Of a DNA stretch of 64,000 nt, positions 51,476 through 59,893 are shown one piece after another (position 1 is the stretch's first letter; every line of letters starts with the position of its first letter). The notes beneath the pieces are model-generated. The model saw nothing but the letters and a program-made list of their open reading frames with translations, did not search any database and was not told the DNA's origin. The DNA is from Bhargavaea changchunensis (GTDB lineage: Bacteria; Bacillota; Bacilli; Bacillales_A; Planococcaceae). Location: assembly GCF_042665595.1 (NCBI RefSeq), contig NZ_JBHTCT010000003.1, positions 182,994 to 246,993 on the forward strand, given 5' to 3'. A program made the position numbers and the translations under genes.

Positions 51476-51536
51476 AAGACGGGTTGCCGGGAAGCAGAAA
51501 TGCCATGCTTCCTGACAGCCCGTCCGTCATTTTCCC
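51476..51536 (+). terminator. hfq terminator
   Basis: Branched stem: GACGGG (51478-51483) with CCCGTC (51519-51524), inside which GGAAGCA (51490-51496) pairs with TGCTTCC (51506-51512); short T-tract at 51530-51533. Confidence 0.6.
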
Positions 51537-51623
51537 GGTCGCTGCGTGTCCATATTGAGAGGCGGCATGCCGTCAATACGGTATACTGGAACGGTGACTA
51601 TGCAACAGAGAGGAAAGAGTTTG

Positions 51624-52889
51624 ATGGCCGACATCATGAATCACACAAAACAGATCGAAAACTGGAAAAAAGATGCGGAAGAGAAAATTGCCCCTTTCCT
51701 GAAGCGCATTGATGAAGTGGCGATAGCCAATCAGGCGAAAGTGCTCACAGCCTTCAGGGAGAACCGGGTTTCCGACCACCATATGAACCCGTCCACCGGG
51801 TATGGATATGACGATGAAGGCAGGGATGTCCTGGAGCGGGTATATGCGACTGCGTTCGGCTCTGAAGCGGCATTGGTCCGCAATCAGATCATTTCCGGCA
51901 CCCATGCAATTTCCATCGCTCTCTTTGGTGTGCTGCGCCCCGGGGATGAATTGCTATACATCACCGGTGAACCATATGACACACTCGCCTCAATCGTTTC
52001 GGGCCCTGAAGGCAAAGATACAGGGGCACTGAGTGATTTTGGAATCTCCTACCGCCACATCGATTTAAAAGACGACGGTACGGTCGATTTTGAGGCAGTG
52101 CGGAGAGCGGTGACAGAAAAAACGAAGATGATTGCGATTCAGCGCTCGAAGGGATACTCGCTCCGGCCGAGCTTTACCGTCGGGCAGATCGGCGAGATGG
52201 TGCAAAAGGTCAGGGAATTCGCGCCTCATGCCGTCATCTTCACAGACAACTGCTATGGCGAATTCGTTGAGATGATCGAACCGACCGAAGTGGGCGTCGA
52301 CCTGATGGCCGGATCCCTCATCAAAAACCCGGGCGGGGGGCTGGCCAAAACCGGCGGATATTTGGCCGGGCGCGCAGATCTGATTGAAAAATGTGCTTAC
52401 CGGATGACTTCTCCGGGTATAGGAGCAGAGGCGGGTGCTTCTCTTGGAACGCTCCCGGATATGTATCAGGGCTTTTTCCTGGCGCCTCACGTGACGGCCC
52501 AGGCCGTCAAGGGAGCCATTTTCACCTCGGCGATGCTTGAGGCAGCCGGTATGACGACATCACCGCACTTTTCCGCAGAGCGCACGGATCTGATCCAGTC
52601 GGTTTCATTTGATGTTGCCGCCCAGATGATACGGTTCTGCAGGGAGATCCAGGCGAATTCGCCGGTCAACGCGCACTTCGCGCCCGAGCCGTCCTATATG
52701 CCGGGCTACGAGGATGATGTCATCATGGCGGCCGGCACATTCGTGCAAGGTTCAAGCATCGAGCTGACGGCAGACGGACCGATCCGTCCGCCTTATACCG
52801 CTTATGTCCAGGGCGGTCTTACATACGAACATGTACAGATCGCGATTCTTGGCGCCCTTGGCGCGCTGATGGAGGAAGGCCTGCTTTAA
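51624..52889 (+). CDS. ynbB: YnbB, PLP-dependent lyase family (EF-P modification associated)
   Basis: PLP enzyme of the cystathionine/methionine gamma-lyase fold, 421 residues as in B. subtilis YnbB, once annotated as aluminium resistance protein. PLP lysine lies in AGSLIKNPGGG (about 237), with FTDNCYGEFVE (about 212-222) upstream. B. subtilis YnbB is one of the proteins needed for full EF-P modification, like ymfI in this window. ATG 51624 follows GAGAGGAAAGAG. It is directly followed by glnA; glnR and hflX (ynbA) are missing. Confidence 0.88.
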   Translation: MADIMNHTKQIENWKKDAEEKIAPFLKRIDEVAIANQAKVLTAFRENRVSDHHMNPSTGYGYDDEGRDVLERVYATAFGSEAALVRNQIISGTHAISIALFGVLRPGDELLYITGEPYDTLASIVSGPEGKDTGALSDFGISYRHIDLKDDGTVDFEAVRRAVTEKTKMIAIQRSKGYSLRPSFTVGQIGEMVQKVREFAPHAVIFTDNCYGEFVEMIEPTEVGVDLMAGSLIKNPGGGLAKTGGYLAGRADLIEKCAYRMTSPGIGAEAGASLGTLPDMYQGFFLAPHVTAQAVKGAIFTSAMLEAAGMTTSPHFSAERTDLIQSVSFDVAAQMIRFCREIQANSPVNAHFAPEPSYMPGYEDDVIMAAGTFVQGSSIELTADGPIRPPYTAYVQGGLTYEHVQIAILGALGALMEEGLL

Positions 52890-52908
52890 AAACCGAAAGG
52901 ATGGTAAC

Positions 52909-54243
52909 GTGGCCAAAATTACGAAGGAAGACATTAAAAACGACATACAAAAGCAGAATGTGAATTTTATCCGCCTGCAGTTCACGGATATTCTCGGGAC
53001 TGTGAAGAACGTCGAAATCCCGGTTTCGCAGATCGACAAGGCGATGGACAATAAAATGATGTTCGATGGTTCGTCGATTGAAGGCTTTGTCCGGATCGAG
53101 GAGTCGGATATGTATCTGGTTCCGGACCTTGACACCTGGACGGTGTTCCAGTGGGATACGGGCTCCGGCAAGGTCGCCCGCCTGATCTGCGATGTTCACC
53201 GTGCGGACGGCACTCCGTTCGAGGGGGATCCCCGAAGCAATCTGAAGCGGATCCTCAAAGAAATGGAAGATCTCGGGTATACAAAGTTCAACATCGGGCC
53301 GGAACCGGAATTTTTCCTGTTCAAGCTTGATATGAACGGCGAGCCGAGTCTCGAGCTGAACGACTATGGCGGCTACTTTGACCTGGCTCCGACCGATCTC
53401 GGCGAAAACTGCCGCAGGGACATCGTGCTTGAACTGGAAGCGCTCGGCTTCGAAATCGAAGCTTCCCACCATGAGAACGCCCCGGGCCAGCATGAGATTG
53501 ATTTCAAATACGCGGACGCCATTAGGGCTTGCGATAATATCCAGACATTCAAGCTTGTCGTCAAGACCATCGCCCGTAAACATGGCCTCCATGCCACCTT
53601 TATGCCGAAGCCGCTGTTCGGAGTGGCCGGATCGGGCATGCATGTCAACATGTCGCTGTTCAAGGGAAGCGAAAACGTGTTCGAGGATCCCGATGGCGAA
53701 GAGGGCCTGAGCAAAGTCGCATACCAGTTCATGGCCGGACTGCTTCAGCACGCACACGGCTTCACGGCGATCGCCAACCCGACAGTGAACTCGTACAAGC
53801 GCCTGGTTCCGGGCTATGAGGCACCGGTTTATGTTGCCTGGTCCGGTACGAACCGCAGCCCGCTGATCCGCATCCCGACATCCCGGGGACTGAGCACCCG
53901 CATCGAGGTGCGTTCGGTCGATCCGGCTGCCAACCCGTACATGGCGATGGCCGTCCTGCTCGGTGCGGGCCTCGAAGGCATCCGCAGCGGCATGGAGCCG
54001 CCTGAGTCCGTCGACCAGAACATTTATGAGATGAGTCTCCGTGAACGCCGGAGCATGGGCATCGAGGATCTGCCGGCAAGCCTGAAGGAAGCGCTGGACG
54101 CACTGGCCGGAGACAAGGTCATCCAGCATGCACTCGGCAGCCACATCTACAAAAACTTCGTGGACACGAAAGAAGCAGAGTGGAATATGTTCCGCACAAC
54201 AGTCCATCCATGGGAAAGAGAACAATACATGAAAATGTATTGA
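52909..54243 (+). CDS. glnA: Glutamine synthetase, type I
   Basis: Assimilates ammonia into glutamine. 444 residues, same as B. subtilis GlnA (GSI-alpha, feedback-inhibited, not adenylylated). FDGSSIEGF (about 54-62) with Arg62-type residue EGFVRIEESDMY, GPEPEFFLF (about 130), NPTVNSYKRLVPGYEAP, and ATP-binding KPLFGVAGSGMH. GTG 52909 follows GAAAGGATGG, 19 bp after ynbB. No glnR gene or clear TGTNA-N7-TNACA operator is found nearby. Confidence 0.97.
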   Translation: MAKITKEDIKNDIQKQNVNFIRLQFTDILGTVKNVEIPVSQIDKAMDNKMMFDGSSIEGFVRIEESDMYLVPDLDTWTVFQWDTGSGKVARLICDVHRADGTPFEGDPRSNLKRILKEMEDLGYTKFNIGPEPEFFLFKLDMNGEPSLELNDYGGYFDLAPTDLGENCRRDIVLELEALGFEIEASHHENAPGQHEIDFKYADAIRACDNIQTFKLVVKTIARKHGLHATFMPKPLFGVAGSGMHVNMSLFKGSENVFEDPDGEEGLSKVAYQFMAGLLQHAHGFTAIANPTVNSYKRLVPGYEAPVYVAWSGTNRSPLIRIPTSRGLSTRIEVRSVDPAANPYMAMAVLLGAGLEGIRSGMEPPESVDQNIYEMSLRERRSMGIEDLPASLKEALDALAGDKVIQHALGSHIYKNFVDTKEAEWNMFRTTVHPWEREQYMKMY

Positions 54244-54250
54244 TAATAGC

Positions 54251-54289
54251 AAAGGGAGCGCAGCAAAAGATGCTGCGCTCCCTTTTTCA
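54251..54289. terminator. Bidirectional terminator between glnA and the YhfK-like gene
   Basis: Perfect 15-bp stem AAAGGGAGCGCAGCA (54251-54265) / TGCTGCGCTCCCTTT (54271-54285) with T-run after it and A-run before it; serves two convergent genes. Confidence 0.94.
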
Positions 54290-54934
54290 TTATAGTTGTT
54301 CCAGTGCTTCCTTGACCGGTGAGTCTCCCGATACGACATCAAAAGAACGGTTGCGCGTGTTTTCCGAGTCCAGAGCCTCGAACAGAACACGAGCCACATC
54401 CTCACGCGGTACGCCGCCCGGCTCCAGGTGTTCTGCGGCCGAGATGAGCCCGGTTCCCGGTTCATCCAGAAGAAGGCCGGGCCGGATGATTGTGTAATCG
54501 AGCCCGCTCCCGCGAAGAATGTTGTCGGCATGGTGCTTGGCCACGTAGTAGGGCCGGATCTGATCCGACCAGCGTTCCCGGTCATCGGCTCCGATTGCAC
54601 TCACCATCAGGAAGCGCTTGATGCCCTTCCTTCTTGCCGCCTCAATCGCTTTCGCGGCACCGTCAAGGTCAATAAGAAGGGTTTTGTCCGGGCCGGTACT
54701 GCCGCCGCTCCCTGCCGTAAAGACGACTGCATCCATGCCGTCCATCGCCGAAGCCAAAGCTTCAGTCCGGTCTTCCAGGTCGACCACTGCTGTTTTGGCT
54801 CCCAATTCTTCAAAAGCAGGTTTCTGCTTGTCGTCACGGATCATGGCGGTCGGTGAATGCTCCCCGCTCTCACTCAACAGCCTGACCAGTTGCTTACCGA
54901 TCTTGCCGTTTGCTCCGATCACCAGTACATTCAT
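54290..54934 (-). CDS. yhfK: NAD(P)-binding oxidoreductase, YhfK-like (SDR a5 type)
   Basis: Atypical short-chain dehydrogenase/NmrA-like protein, 214 residues as in B. subtilis YhfK. Cofactor loop GANGKIGKQL (about 7-16), FTAGSGGSTGPDKT (about 75-88), YYVAKHHAD (about 135) and TIIRPGLL are shared with it. Substrate unknown. Start is read as ATG 54934 after GGAGAGGTGG. It has its own promoter (54969-54996) on the minus strand and faces glnA. Confidence 0.88.
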   Translation of the reverse strand: MNVLVIGANGKIGKQLVRLLSESGEHSPTAMIRDDKQKPAFEELGAKTAVVDLEDRTEALASAMDGMDAVVFTAGSGGSTGPDKTLLIDLDGAAKAIEAARRKGIKRFLMVSAIGADDRERWSDQIRPYYVAKHHADNILRGSGLDYTIIRPGLLLDEPGTGLISAAEHLEPGGVPREDVARVLFEALDSENTRNRSFDVVSGDSPVKEALEQL

Positions 54935-54968
54935 ATTCGTCCACCTCTCCTTTCCTGCTGATAATTCC

Positions 54969-54996
54969 ACTATAACGGAACGAATTTGCGGGTCAA
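54969..54996 (-). promoter_or_regulatory. Promoter of the YhfK-like gene
   Basis: Minus strand: TTGACC (54996-54991), 16-bp spacer, TATAGT (54974-54969). Confidence 0.7.
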
Positions 54997-55019
54997 AAAG
55001 AAAAGCTTCTTGCCGAAAC

Positions 55020-55057
55020 CTAAAAACAGCCTGCAGCGGTTTACGCTGCAGGCTGTC
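55020..55057 (-). terminator. lexA terminator
   Basis: Perfect 13-bp stem 55026-55038 / 55044-55056 (ACAGCCTGCAGCG) with five T residues on the minus strand (55025-55021). Confidence 0.92.
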
Positions 55058-55071
55058 TGATTATCCGTTTA

Positions 55072-55689
55072 TCACTGAATGTGGCGGTAAACACCGACGA
55101 CTTTTCCGAGGATGGACACCTGATCCACAATGATCGGGTCCATCGAGGCGTTTTCCGGCTGGAGGCGGAAATGTCCATGCTCCTTGAAGAAGCGCTTGAC
55201 GGTCGCTTCATCGTCCTCGGTCATCGCGACAACGATTTCACCGTTATTGGCAGTGCTCTGCTGACGGACGACGACGTAGTCTCCGTTCAGGATGCCGGCC
55301 TCGATCATGGATTCACCCATGATCTCCAGCATGAAGAGCTGGTCGTCTGAACTGCCGTACTGATCGGGGAGGGGAAAGTACTCCTCGATATTCTCGACAG
55401 CCGTGATCGGCTGGCCTGCCGTGACCTTGCCGACTACCGGCACCTGGACGACACTTGCTTTCGGGATGGTATCGCCGGCCTCAAGGATTTCGATGGCGCG
55501 CGGTTTGGTCGGGTCCCGGCGGATCAGCCCCTTGTTCTCAAGCCGTGCCAGGTGGCCGTGGACCGTCGAGCTGGAAGCGAGCCCGACTGCTTCGCCGATT
55601 TCACGGACGGACGGCGGGTAGCCTTTTGTCCGGACCTCCTCCTTGATGAAGGTCAGGATCGCTTCCTGCCTCTTCGACATTTTCTTCAA
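55072..55689 (-). CDS. lexA: SOS repressor LexA
   Basis: Represses DNA-damage genes and cleaves itself when bound to RecA filaments. 205 residues: winged helix (about 1-70; PPSVREIGEAVGLASSSTVHGHL), cleavage site Ala91-Gly92 (VTAGQP), Ser127 (GESMI) and Lys165 (ATVKRF). TTG 55689 follows GAGGTGA and matches the B. subtilis length; ATG 55680 is an in-frame alternative. Divergent from yneA, with a LexA box over its own promoter. Confidence 0.97.
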   Translation of the reverse strand: MKKMSKRQEAILTFIKEEVRTKGYPPSVREIGEAVGLASSSTVHGHLARLENKGLIRRDPTKPRAIEILEAGDTIPKASVVQVPVVGKVTAGQPITAVENIEEYFPLPDQYGSSDDQLFMLEIMGESMIEAGILNGDYVVVRQQSTANNGEIVVAMTEDDEATVKRFFKEHGHFRLQPENASMDPIIVDQVSILGKVVGVYRHIQ

Positions 55690-55729
55690 ACGGATTCACC
55701 TCTTCTTTTCACGTTTTCTGATTGGTACA

Positions 55730-55758
55730 AGTATATCAGCCGTCTCAATGAAATGCAA
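55730..55758 (-). promoter_or_regulatory. lexA promoter
   Basis: Minus strand: TTGCAT (55758-55753), 17-bp spacer, TATACT (55735-55730). The LexA box at 55756-55769 overlaps the -35. Confidence 0.65.
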
Positions 55759-55834
55759 ACATAGGTTCGAGAAAACGTCTTGACAAAAACATCTGTTCGC
55801 ATTACGATGAGGTTAACATGCGAACAGACATTCG
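55756..55834. promoter_or_regulatory. Three LexA boxes between lexA and yneA
   Basis: CAAACATAGGTTCG (55756-55769), AAAACATCTGTTCG (55786-55799) and CGAACAGACATTCG (55821-55834), against CGAAC-N4-GTTCG. The first covers the lexA -35, the second lies between -35 and -10 of yneA, the third just downstream of the yneA -10. Confidence 0.8.
55780..55808 (+). promoter_or_regulatory. yneA-yneB promoter
   Basis: TTGACA (55780-55785), 17-bp spacer, TACGAT (55803-55808). Confidence 0.85.
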
Positions 55835-55858
55835 AATTTTCGACAGGAGGGACCGGAT

Positions 55859-56167
55859 ATGAACATGATCCGAAATTATTCTTACATTGTATTTCTATTC
55901 CTAATAGCCATTGTTTCAGTTGCGATTCTTCCGGGACAGGAAGAAAAGCAGCCGGTGCAGACCGCAGAGATCAAGGTTGACCATGGCGATACGCTGTTTG
56001 CACTTCATCAGGATGCAGGCACTTCACTGCCTGCCGAGATATGGATAGAGGAAGTGCTCAAGCTGAACGGCAAAAAAGACGCTACGATCCTGGCCGGGGA
56101 GACGCTGCTCATCCCCTCAAAAGTGAGCTATTCGGATGATATCCAACTGGCCGGTGAGGGAGAGTGA
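55859..56167 (+). CDS. yneA: SOS cell-division suppressor YneA
   Basis: Small membrane protein that delays septation during the SOS response. 102 residues: an N-terminal membrane helix (about 8-25; YIVFLFLIAIVSVAIL) and a C-terminal LysM domain (about 38-90; VDHGDTLFAL and ILAGETLLIPS). ATG 55859 follows ACAGGAGG. LexA boxes in its promoter indicate SOS control. Its stop overlaps yneB (GTGA). Confidence 0.92.
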   Translation: MNMIRNYSYIVFLFLIAIVSVAILPGQEEKQPVQTAEIKVDHGDTLFALHQDAGTSLPAEIWIEEVLKLNGKKDATILAGETLLIPSKVSYSDDIQLAGEGE

Positions 56168-56829
56168 AGCCGGCGCGTACATGTGCCGTCTACTGCCGGG
56201 TAAGCACGGAAAAGGAGACACAGGACATGTCCCTTGAGCGGCAGGAGGAAGAACTTCGCGCATTTGCCGGTGAACTGGGACTTTCGGTGACCGCTGTTTT
56301 CACTGACCGCCACAGCGGCTATGACATGGAGCGGGACGGTCTGCTGGACCTGATCGACCATGTGCGCGAAGGTGAGGCAGACATCGTCCTCGTGCAGGAC
56401 GAGACCCGTCTTGGCCGGGGAAATGCCCGTGTGGCAGTTCTCCATCTCCTGCAGAAAGCCGGAGCATCCACGTTTACATACACGGACAAGGGTCCGGCAG
56501 CGCTGAATGAGATGGACACGATGCTTTTGGACATTCTCGCAATCGTCGAGGAATACCAGAGGAAAATGCACAACGCCAAAATCCGCAGGGGCATGCGCCG
56601 GGCAGTGGAAAAGGGATACCGGCCGGAACGGAATCTTAAAAAACGCGGGAATCCGGAGGGCCGTGAGCGGATTGACGTCCCGATAGCGGAAATTGTCAGT
56701 CTCCGACAGAAGGGACTGACTTTCGAGGAGATCGCCTCCACTTTGAGAGGGCTCGGCCATGACGTCAGCAAAGCGACGGTGCACCGCCGTTACAGGGAAT
56801 ATGAAGAAGCAGGGGGGACGAGCGAATGA
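56164..56829 (+). CDS. yneB: Serine recombinase YneB
   Basis: Resolvase/invertase-family protein, 221 residues. Catalytic Ser14 lies in YCRVSTEKE; LERQEEEL and DETRLGRG match the catalytic domain (about 1-140), followed by a C-terminal helix-turn-helix (about 170-215; GLTFEEIASTLRGLG). GTG start is coupled to yneA, so it is LexA-regulated. The same position is kept in Bacillales, so it is a resident gene, not a mobile element. Its target is unknown. Confidence 0.92.
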   Translation: MKPARTCAVYCRVSTEKETQDMSLERQEEELRAFAGELGLSVTAVFTDRHSGYDMERDGLLDLIDHVREGEADIVLVQDETRLGRGNARVAVLHLLQKAGASTFTYTDKGPAALNEMDTMLLDILAIVEEYQRKMHNAKIRRGMRRAVEKGYRPERNLKKRGNPEGRERIDVPIAEIVSLRQKGLTFEEIASTLRGLGHDVSKATVHRRYREYEEAGGTSE

Positions 56830-56852
56830 GTTGCGCTCGTCTCTTTTTTTTC
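56815..56852 (+). terminator. yneB terminator
   Basis: GACGAGCG (56817-56824) / CGCTCGTC (56834-56841), then a T-run. The yneB stop codon falls in the loop. Confidence 0.88.
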
Positions 56853-56885
56853 TTATCTTTAGGAGAAATGGAAAGGGGAGATTTC

Positions 56886-57119
56886 ATGCTTTCACCCGGA
56901 AAGCTCGCCCGTATCAACGAATTGGCGAAAAAGAAGAAAACGATCGGATTGACAATGGAAGAAGCGAAAGAACAAACCTCACTCCGCAAGGAATATTTGG
57001 ATGTCTTCCGTTCGAATATGAAGAAGACAATTGAAAACGTCACGGTCATCGATCCAGAGGGCAATGACATCACTCCGGATAAAGTAAAACAGCTCAGGAA
57101 CGACAAATTCCCGAACTGA
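56886..57119 (+). CDS. ynzC: YnzC (DUF896) family protein
   Basis: 77-residue helical-hairpin protein, same length as B. subtilis YnzC. LARINELAKKKKTIGLTMEE, the helix EQTSLRKEYLDVFR and the basic end are characteristic. Part of the yneAB-ynzC SOS group in B. subtilis; here a terminator after yneB would limit read-through. ATG 56886 is eight bases past AAGGGGAG. Function unknown. Confidence 0.93.
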   Translation: MLSPGKLARINELAKKKKTIGLTMEEAKEQTSLRKEYLDVFRSNMKKTIENVTVIDPEGNDITPDKVKQLRNDKFPN

Positions 57120-57142
57120 GCTGCATGGGGGACGGAATCCGG

Positions 57143-57171
57143 TTGTAAAGAATGCCGGGCTCGTCTACACT
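57143..57171 (+). promoter_or_regulatory. Sigma-A promoter of tkt
   Basis: TTGTAA (57143-57148), 17-bp spacer, TACACT (57166-57171), about 40 bp before the start. Confidence 0.78.
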
Positions 57172-57212
57172 TAAAAAGGTTCAACTAATTGTTCGTGAAA
57201 GGATGTCGAAAG

Positions 57213-59210
57213 ATGGCGAATCATGCCGATGCACTTGCAATCACCACGATCCGGACTCTGTCCATCGATGCAATCGAAAAAGCCAACTCCGGCCACCCGG
57301 GTCTCCCTATGGGCGCCGCCCCGATGGCTTACACCCTCTGGACAAAACACATGAAGCACAACCCTTCGAACCCGCAATGGTTCAACAGGGACCGGTTTGT
57401 CCTCTCTGCAGGGCACGGGTCGATGCTTCTTTATTCCCTCCTCCATCTTGGCGGATATGACCTGCCGATGGACGAGATCAAGAACTTCCGACAGTGGGGT
57501 TCAAAGACTCCGGGCCATCCGGAATACGGACATACCGATGGCGTTGAAGCGACCACGGGACCGCTCGGCCAGGGAATCGGCATGGCGGTGGGCATGGCGA
57601 TGGCAGAACGCCATCTGGCTGCAACTTACAATAGGGACGGCCATGAAGTTGTCGACCATTACACATATGCACTTTGCGGTGATGGGGATCTCATGGAAGG
57701 TGTCGCTTCCGAGGCAATTTCTCTTGCCGGACACCTTGAGCTCGACAAACTGATCGTCTTGTATGACAGCAATGACATCTCCCTGGACGGGGAACTCGAT
57801 ATGAGTTTTTCTGAAGACGTCCGGAAACGCTTTGAATCTTACGGATGGAACTACCTCCGTGTTGATGACGGAAACGACATCGACGCCGTATCCCGTGCCA
57901 TTGAAGAGGCAAAAGGGAATGGGGACGGGCCGACAATCATTGAAGTGAAAACGATCATCGGTTACGGCTCGCCGAACAAATCCGGAAAATCCGATGTTCA
58001 TGGTGCCCCGCTTGGCGAAGATGAAATGAAACTCGTCAAGGAGTACTACAACTGGACGTTCGAGGAAGACTTCTGCGTGCCGGAGGAAGTGTACGAAACG
58101 TTCCGCAAGGCCGCGGAAGAAAATGGCGAGCAGGCCGAGAAACAATGGAACGACCGGTTTGCAGCCTATGAGGAAGCTTATCCGGAAGAGGCGGCCCGGC
58201 TGAAAGCAGCGCTTGAAGGCAAACTTCCGGAAGGCTTTGCAGAAAAACTGCCGGTCTATGAAACCGGAAAATCCGTCGCGACGCGCAGTGCGTCCGGCGA
58301 TATGATCAACGCCCTGGCGGAATCGGTTCCTTCCCTGTTTGGCGGAAGTGCTGACCTTGCAGGTTCGAACAAGACGACAATCAAGGGTGCGGGTGACTTC
58401 CTGCCGGACAACTACAGCGGCCGCAATATCTGGTTCGGCGTCCGTGAATTTGCGATGGGTGCAGCGCTAAACGGCATGGCCCTCCACGGAGGACTCCGGG
58501 TATTCGGCGGCACGTTCTTCGTCTTCAGTGATTATGTGCGTCCGGCAGTCCGCCTGTCGGCACTGATGGGTGTTCCGGTCACTTATGTGTTCACACATGA
58601 CAGTATCGCTGTCGGAGAAGACGGGCCTACCCACGAGCCGGTCGAACATCTTGCTTCTCTTCGCGCGATGCCGGGCCTCTCGGTCATCCGTCCTGCGGAT
58701 GGGAACGAAACGGCAGCTGCCTGGAAACTGGCGGTATCATCGGAAAACAAACCGACGGTCCTCGTGCTTTCCCGCCAGAACCTGCCGGTCCTCGAAAACT
58801 CCGCGGAGCGGGCGATGGAAGGTGTCGAAAAGGGAGCCTACATCGTCTCCGAGGCGGACGGAGGGAACCCGGATGGGATCCTTCTCGCAACCGGATCGGA
58901 AGTCAGCCTCGCAGTCGATGCACAAAAGCAGCTTCTTGAGGAAGGCATCCGTGTCCGCGTCGTATCGATGCCTTCATGGGACCGCTTCGAAGAACAGGAT
59001 GCAGCGTACAAGGAAGAAATTCTTCCTAAGTCCGTCACGAAGCGCCTTGCAATCGAGATGGGTGCTTCCCTCGGATGGCACAAGTACACCGGTTTCGAAG
59101 GCGACGTGCTCGCCATCGATACATTCGGTGCAAGTGCGCCGGGAGGCACAGTCATGAAGGAATACGGCTTCACACCTGAAAATGTGACAGCAAGATATAA
59201 ACAACTCTGA
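57213..59210 (+). CDS. tkt: Transketolase
   Basis: Thiamine-diphosphate enzyme of the pentose-phosphate pathway. 665 residues. N-terminal domain with KANSGHPGLPMG (about 22-33), TTGPLGQG and CGDGDLMEG (ThDP-Mg motif, about 155-163); pyrimidine domain with THDSIAVGEDGPTH (about 466-479); C-terminal domain LATGSEVSLA. ATG 57213 is used; the ribosome site GAAAGGA is about 11 bases upstream. Own promoter and terminator. Confidence 0.98.
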   Translation: MANHADALAITTIRTLSIDAIEKANSGHPGLPMGAAPMAYTLWTKHMKHNPSNPQWFNRDRFVLSAGHGSMLLYSLLHLGGYDLPMDEIKNFRQWGSKTPGHPEYGHTDGVEATTGPLGQGIGMAVGMAMAERHLAATYNRDGHEVVDHYTYALCGDGDLMEGVASEAISLAGHLELDKLIVLYDSNDISLDGELDMSFSEDVRKRFESYGWNYLRVDDGNDIDAVSRAIEEAKGNGDGPTIIEVKTIIGYGSPNKSGKSDVHGAPLGEDEMKLVKEYYNWTFEEDFCVPEEVYETFRKAAEENGEQAEKQWNDRFAAYEEAYPEEAARLKAALEGKLPEGFAEKLPVYETGKSVATRSASGDMINALAESVPSLFGGSADLAGSNKTTIKGAGDFLPDNYSGRNIWFGVREFAMGAALNGMALHGGLRVFGGTFFVFSDYVRPAVRLSALMGVPVTYVFTHDSIAVGEDGPTHEPVEHLASLRAMPGLSVIRPADGNETAAAWKLAVSSENKPTVLVLSRQNLPVLENSAERAMEGVEKGAYIVSEADGGNPDGILLATGSEVSLAVDAQKQLLEEGIRVRVVSMPSWDRFEEQDAAYKEEILPKSVTKRLAIEMGASLGWHKYTGFEGDVLAIDTFGASAPGGTVMKEYGFTPENVTARYKQL

Positions 59211-59217
59211 TCATTGA

Positions 59218-59248
59218 AGGAAGGTCCCATTGGGGCCTTCCTTTTTTG
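59218..59248 (+). terminator. tkt terminator
   Basis: GGAAGGTCCC / GGGGCCTTCC stem (59219-59241), then six T residues. Confidence 0.92.
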
Positions 59249-59281
59249 TGCATCGGTGCGGGCACCTCCCGCTCCGGATAA

Positions 59282-59290
59282 TTCGACAAA
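59282..59290 (+). promoter_or_regulatory. Spo0A box upstream of sirA
   Basis: TTCGACAAA, a perfect 0A-box core (complement of TTTGTCGAA). A TATGAT (59342-59347) lies 22 bp before the sirA start. sirA is Spo0A-activated in B. subtilis. Confidence 0.65.
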
Positions 59291-59368
59291 ACTAGAGGGG
59301 TTCTTCTCCGCACTCTGACATCTTTTTTTCCCCAACCGGGATATGATGTTGAAAAAGGGGTGGCAGTC

Positions 59369-59824
59369 ATGCGCGAATACATCATTTACGAAGTGAAAAA
59401 CGACCACCAGCCGTTTATTCTGGGACGGGAGCGGATGCTGGAAGAGCTGCTGGCAATGGAAGGGGAAGAAAGCCCGGAAGTGCGTTTTCTCTGTCACGAG
59501 GTTGATCCCGAACGGGTTACGTTTCAGCTGAAACGCAGGATGGACAGGCGATTTCCGGAGGTGGGACGGGAGGGGGGCCTGTTCCGCCTCCATCATCCGG
59601 TTAAGGGCACCATCCGGATCGGGTTCGGCGAGTACAGCATCACTGCCCGATGCGAAGGTACCAGAATGCTGGACCTGGACCTGTTTGCCGGTTTGTCCGG
59701 CATCAGCGGGAGCTACTTTGCAGTCCGCGGGGGGAGCGGAGAATGTGGCTGGCTGAAGCCGGTCCGGTTCTGGGAAAATGGGGTCGGAGCAAGTCGCCAA
59801 TTATGCGGAAATAGTAGTATCTGA
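59369..59824 (+). CDS. sirA: Sporulation inhibitor of replication SirA
   Basis: Binds DnaA domain I and blocks new replication rounds when sporulation starts. 151 residues (about 148 in B. subtilis YneE/SirA). Similarity is modest but clear at the start (YIIYEVKN..., GRERMLEELL), at LKRRMDRR and at the end GWLKPVRFWE. Location between tkt and yneF and a Spo0A box upstream support the call. ATG 59369 follows AAGGGGTGG; GTG 59360 is less likely. Confidence 0.85.
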   Translation: MREYIIYEVKNDHQPFILGRERMLEELLAMEGEESPEVRFLCHEVDPERVTFQLKRRMDRRFPEVGREGGLFRLHHPVKGTIRIGFGEYSITARCEGTRMLDLDLFAGLSGISGSYFAVRGGSGECGWLKPVRFWENGVGASRQLCGNSSI

Positions 59825-59837
59825 CTCCGGAATGTTG

Positions 59838-59843
59838 TATACT
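59838..59843 (+). promoter_or_regulatory. Candidate -10 of yneF
   Basis: TATACT 51 bp before the yneF start, at the 3' end of sirA. No convincing -35. Confidence 0.3.
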
Positions 59844-59893
59844 TCTCCTTGGTGCACATTCCGTGAAACTGATGGCACGAAGGAGGAACCACA

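Noticed and set aside
53829..54103. Minus-strand frames within glnA
   Set aside because: No ribosome site; glnA is full length and conserved throughout.
56164..56829. Serine recombinase as a sign of a mobile element
   Set aside because: It is yneB, coupled to yneA and kept at this place in Bacillales; no attachment sites or cargo genes surround it.
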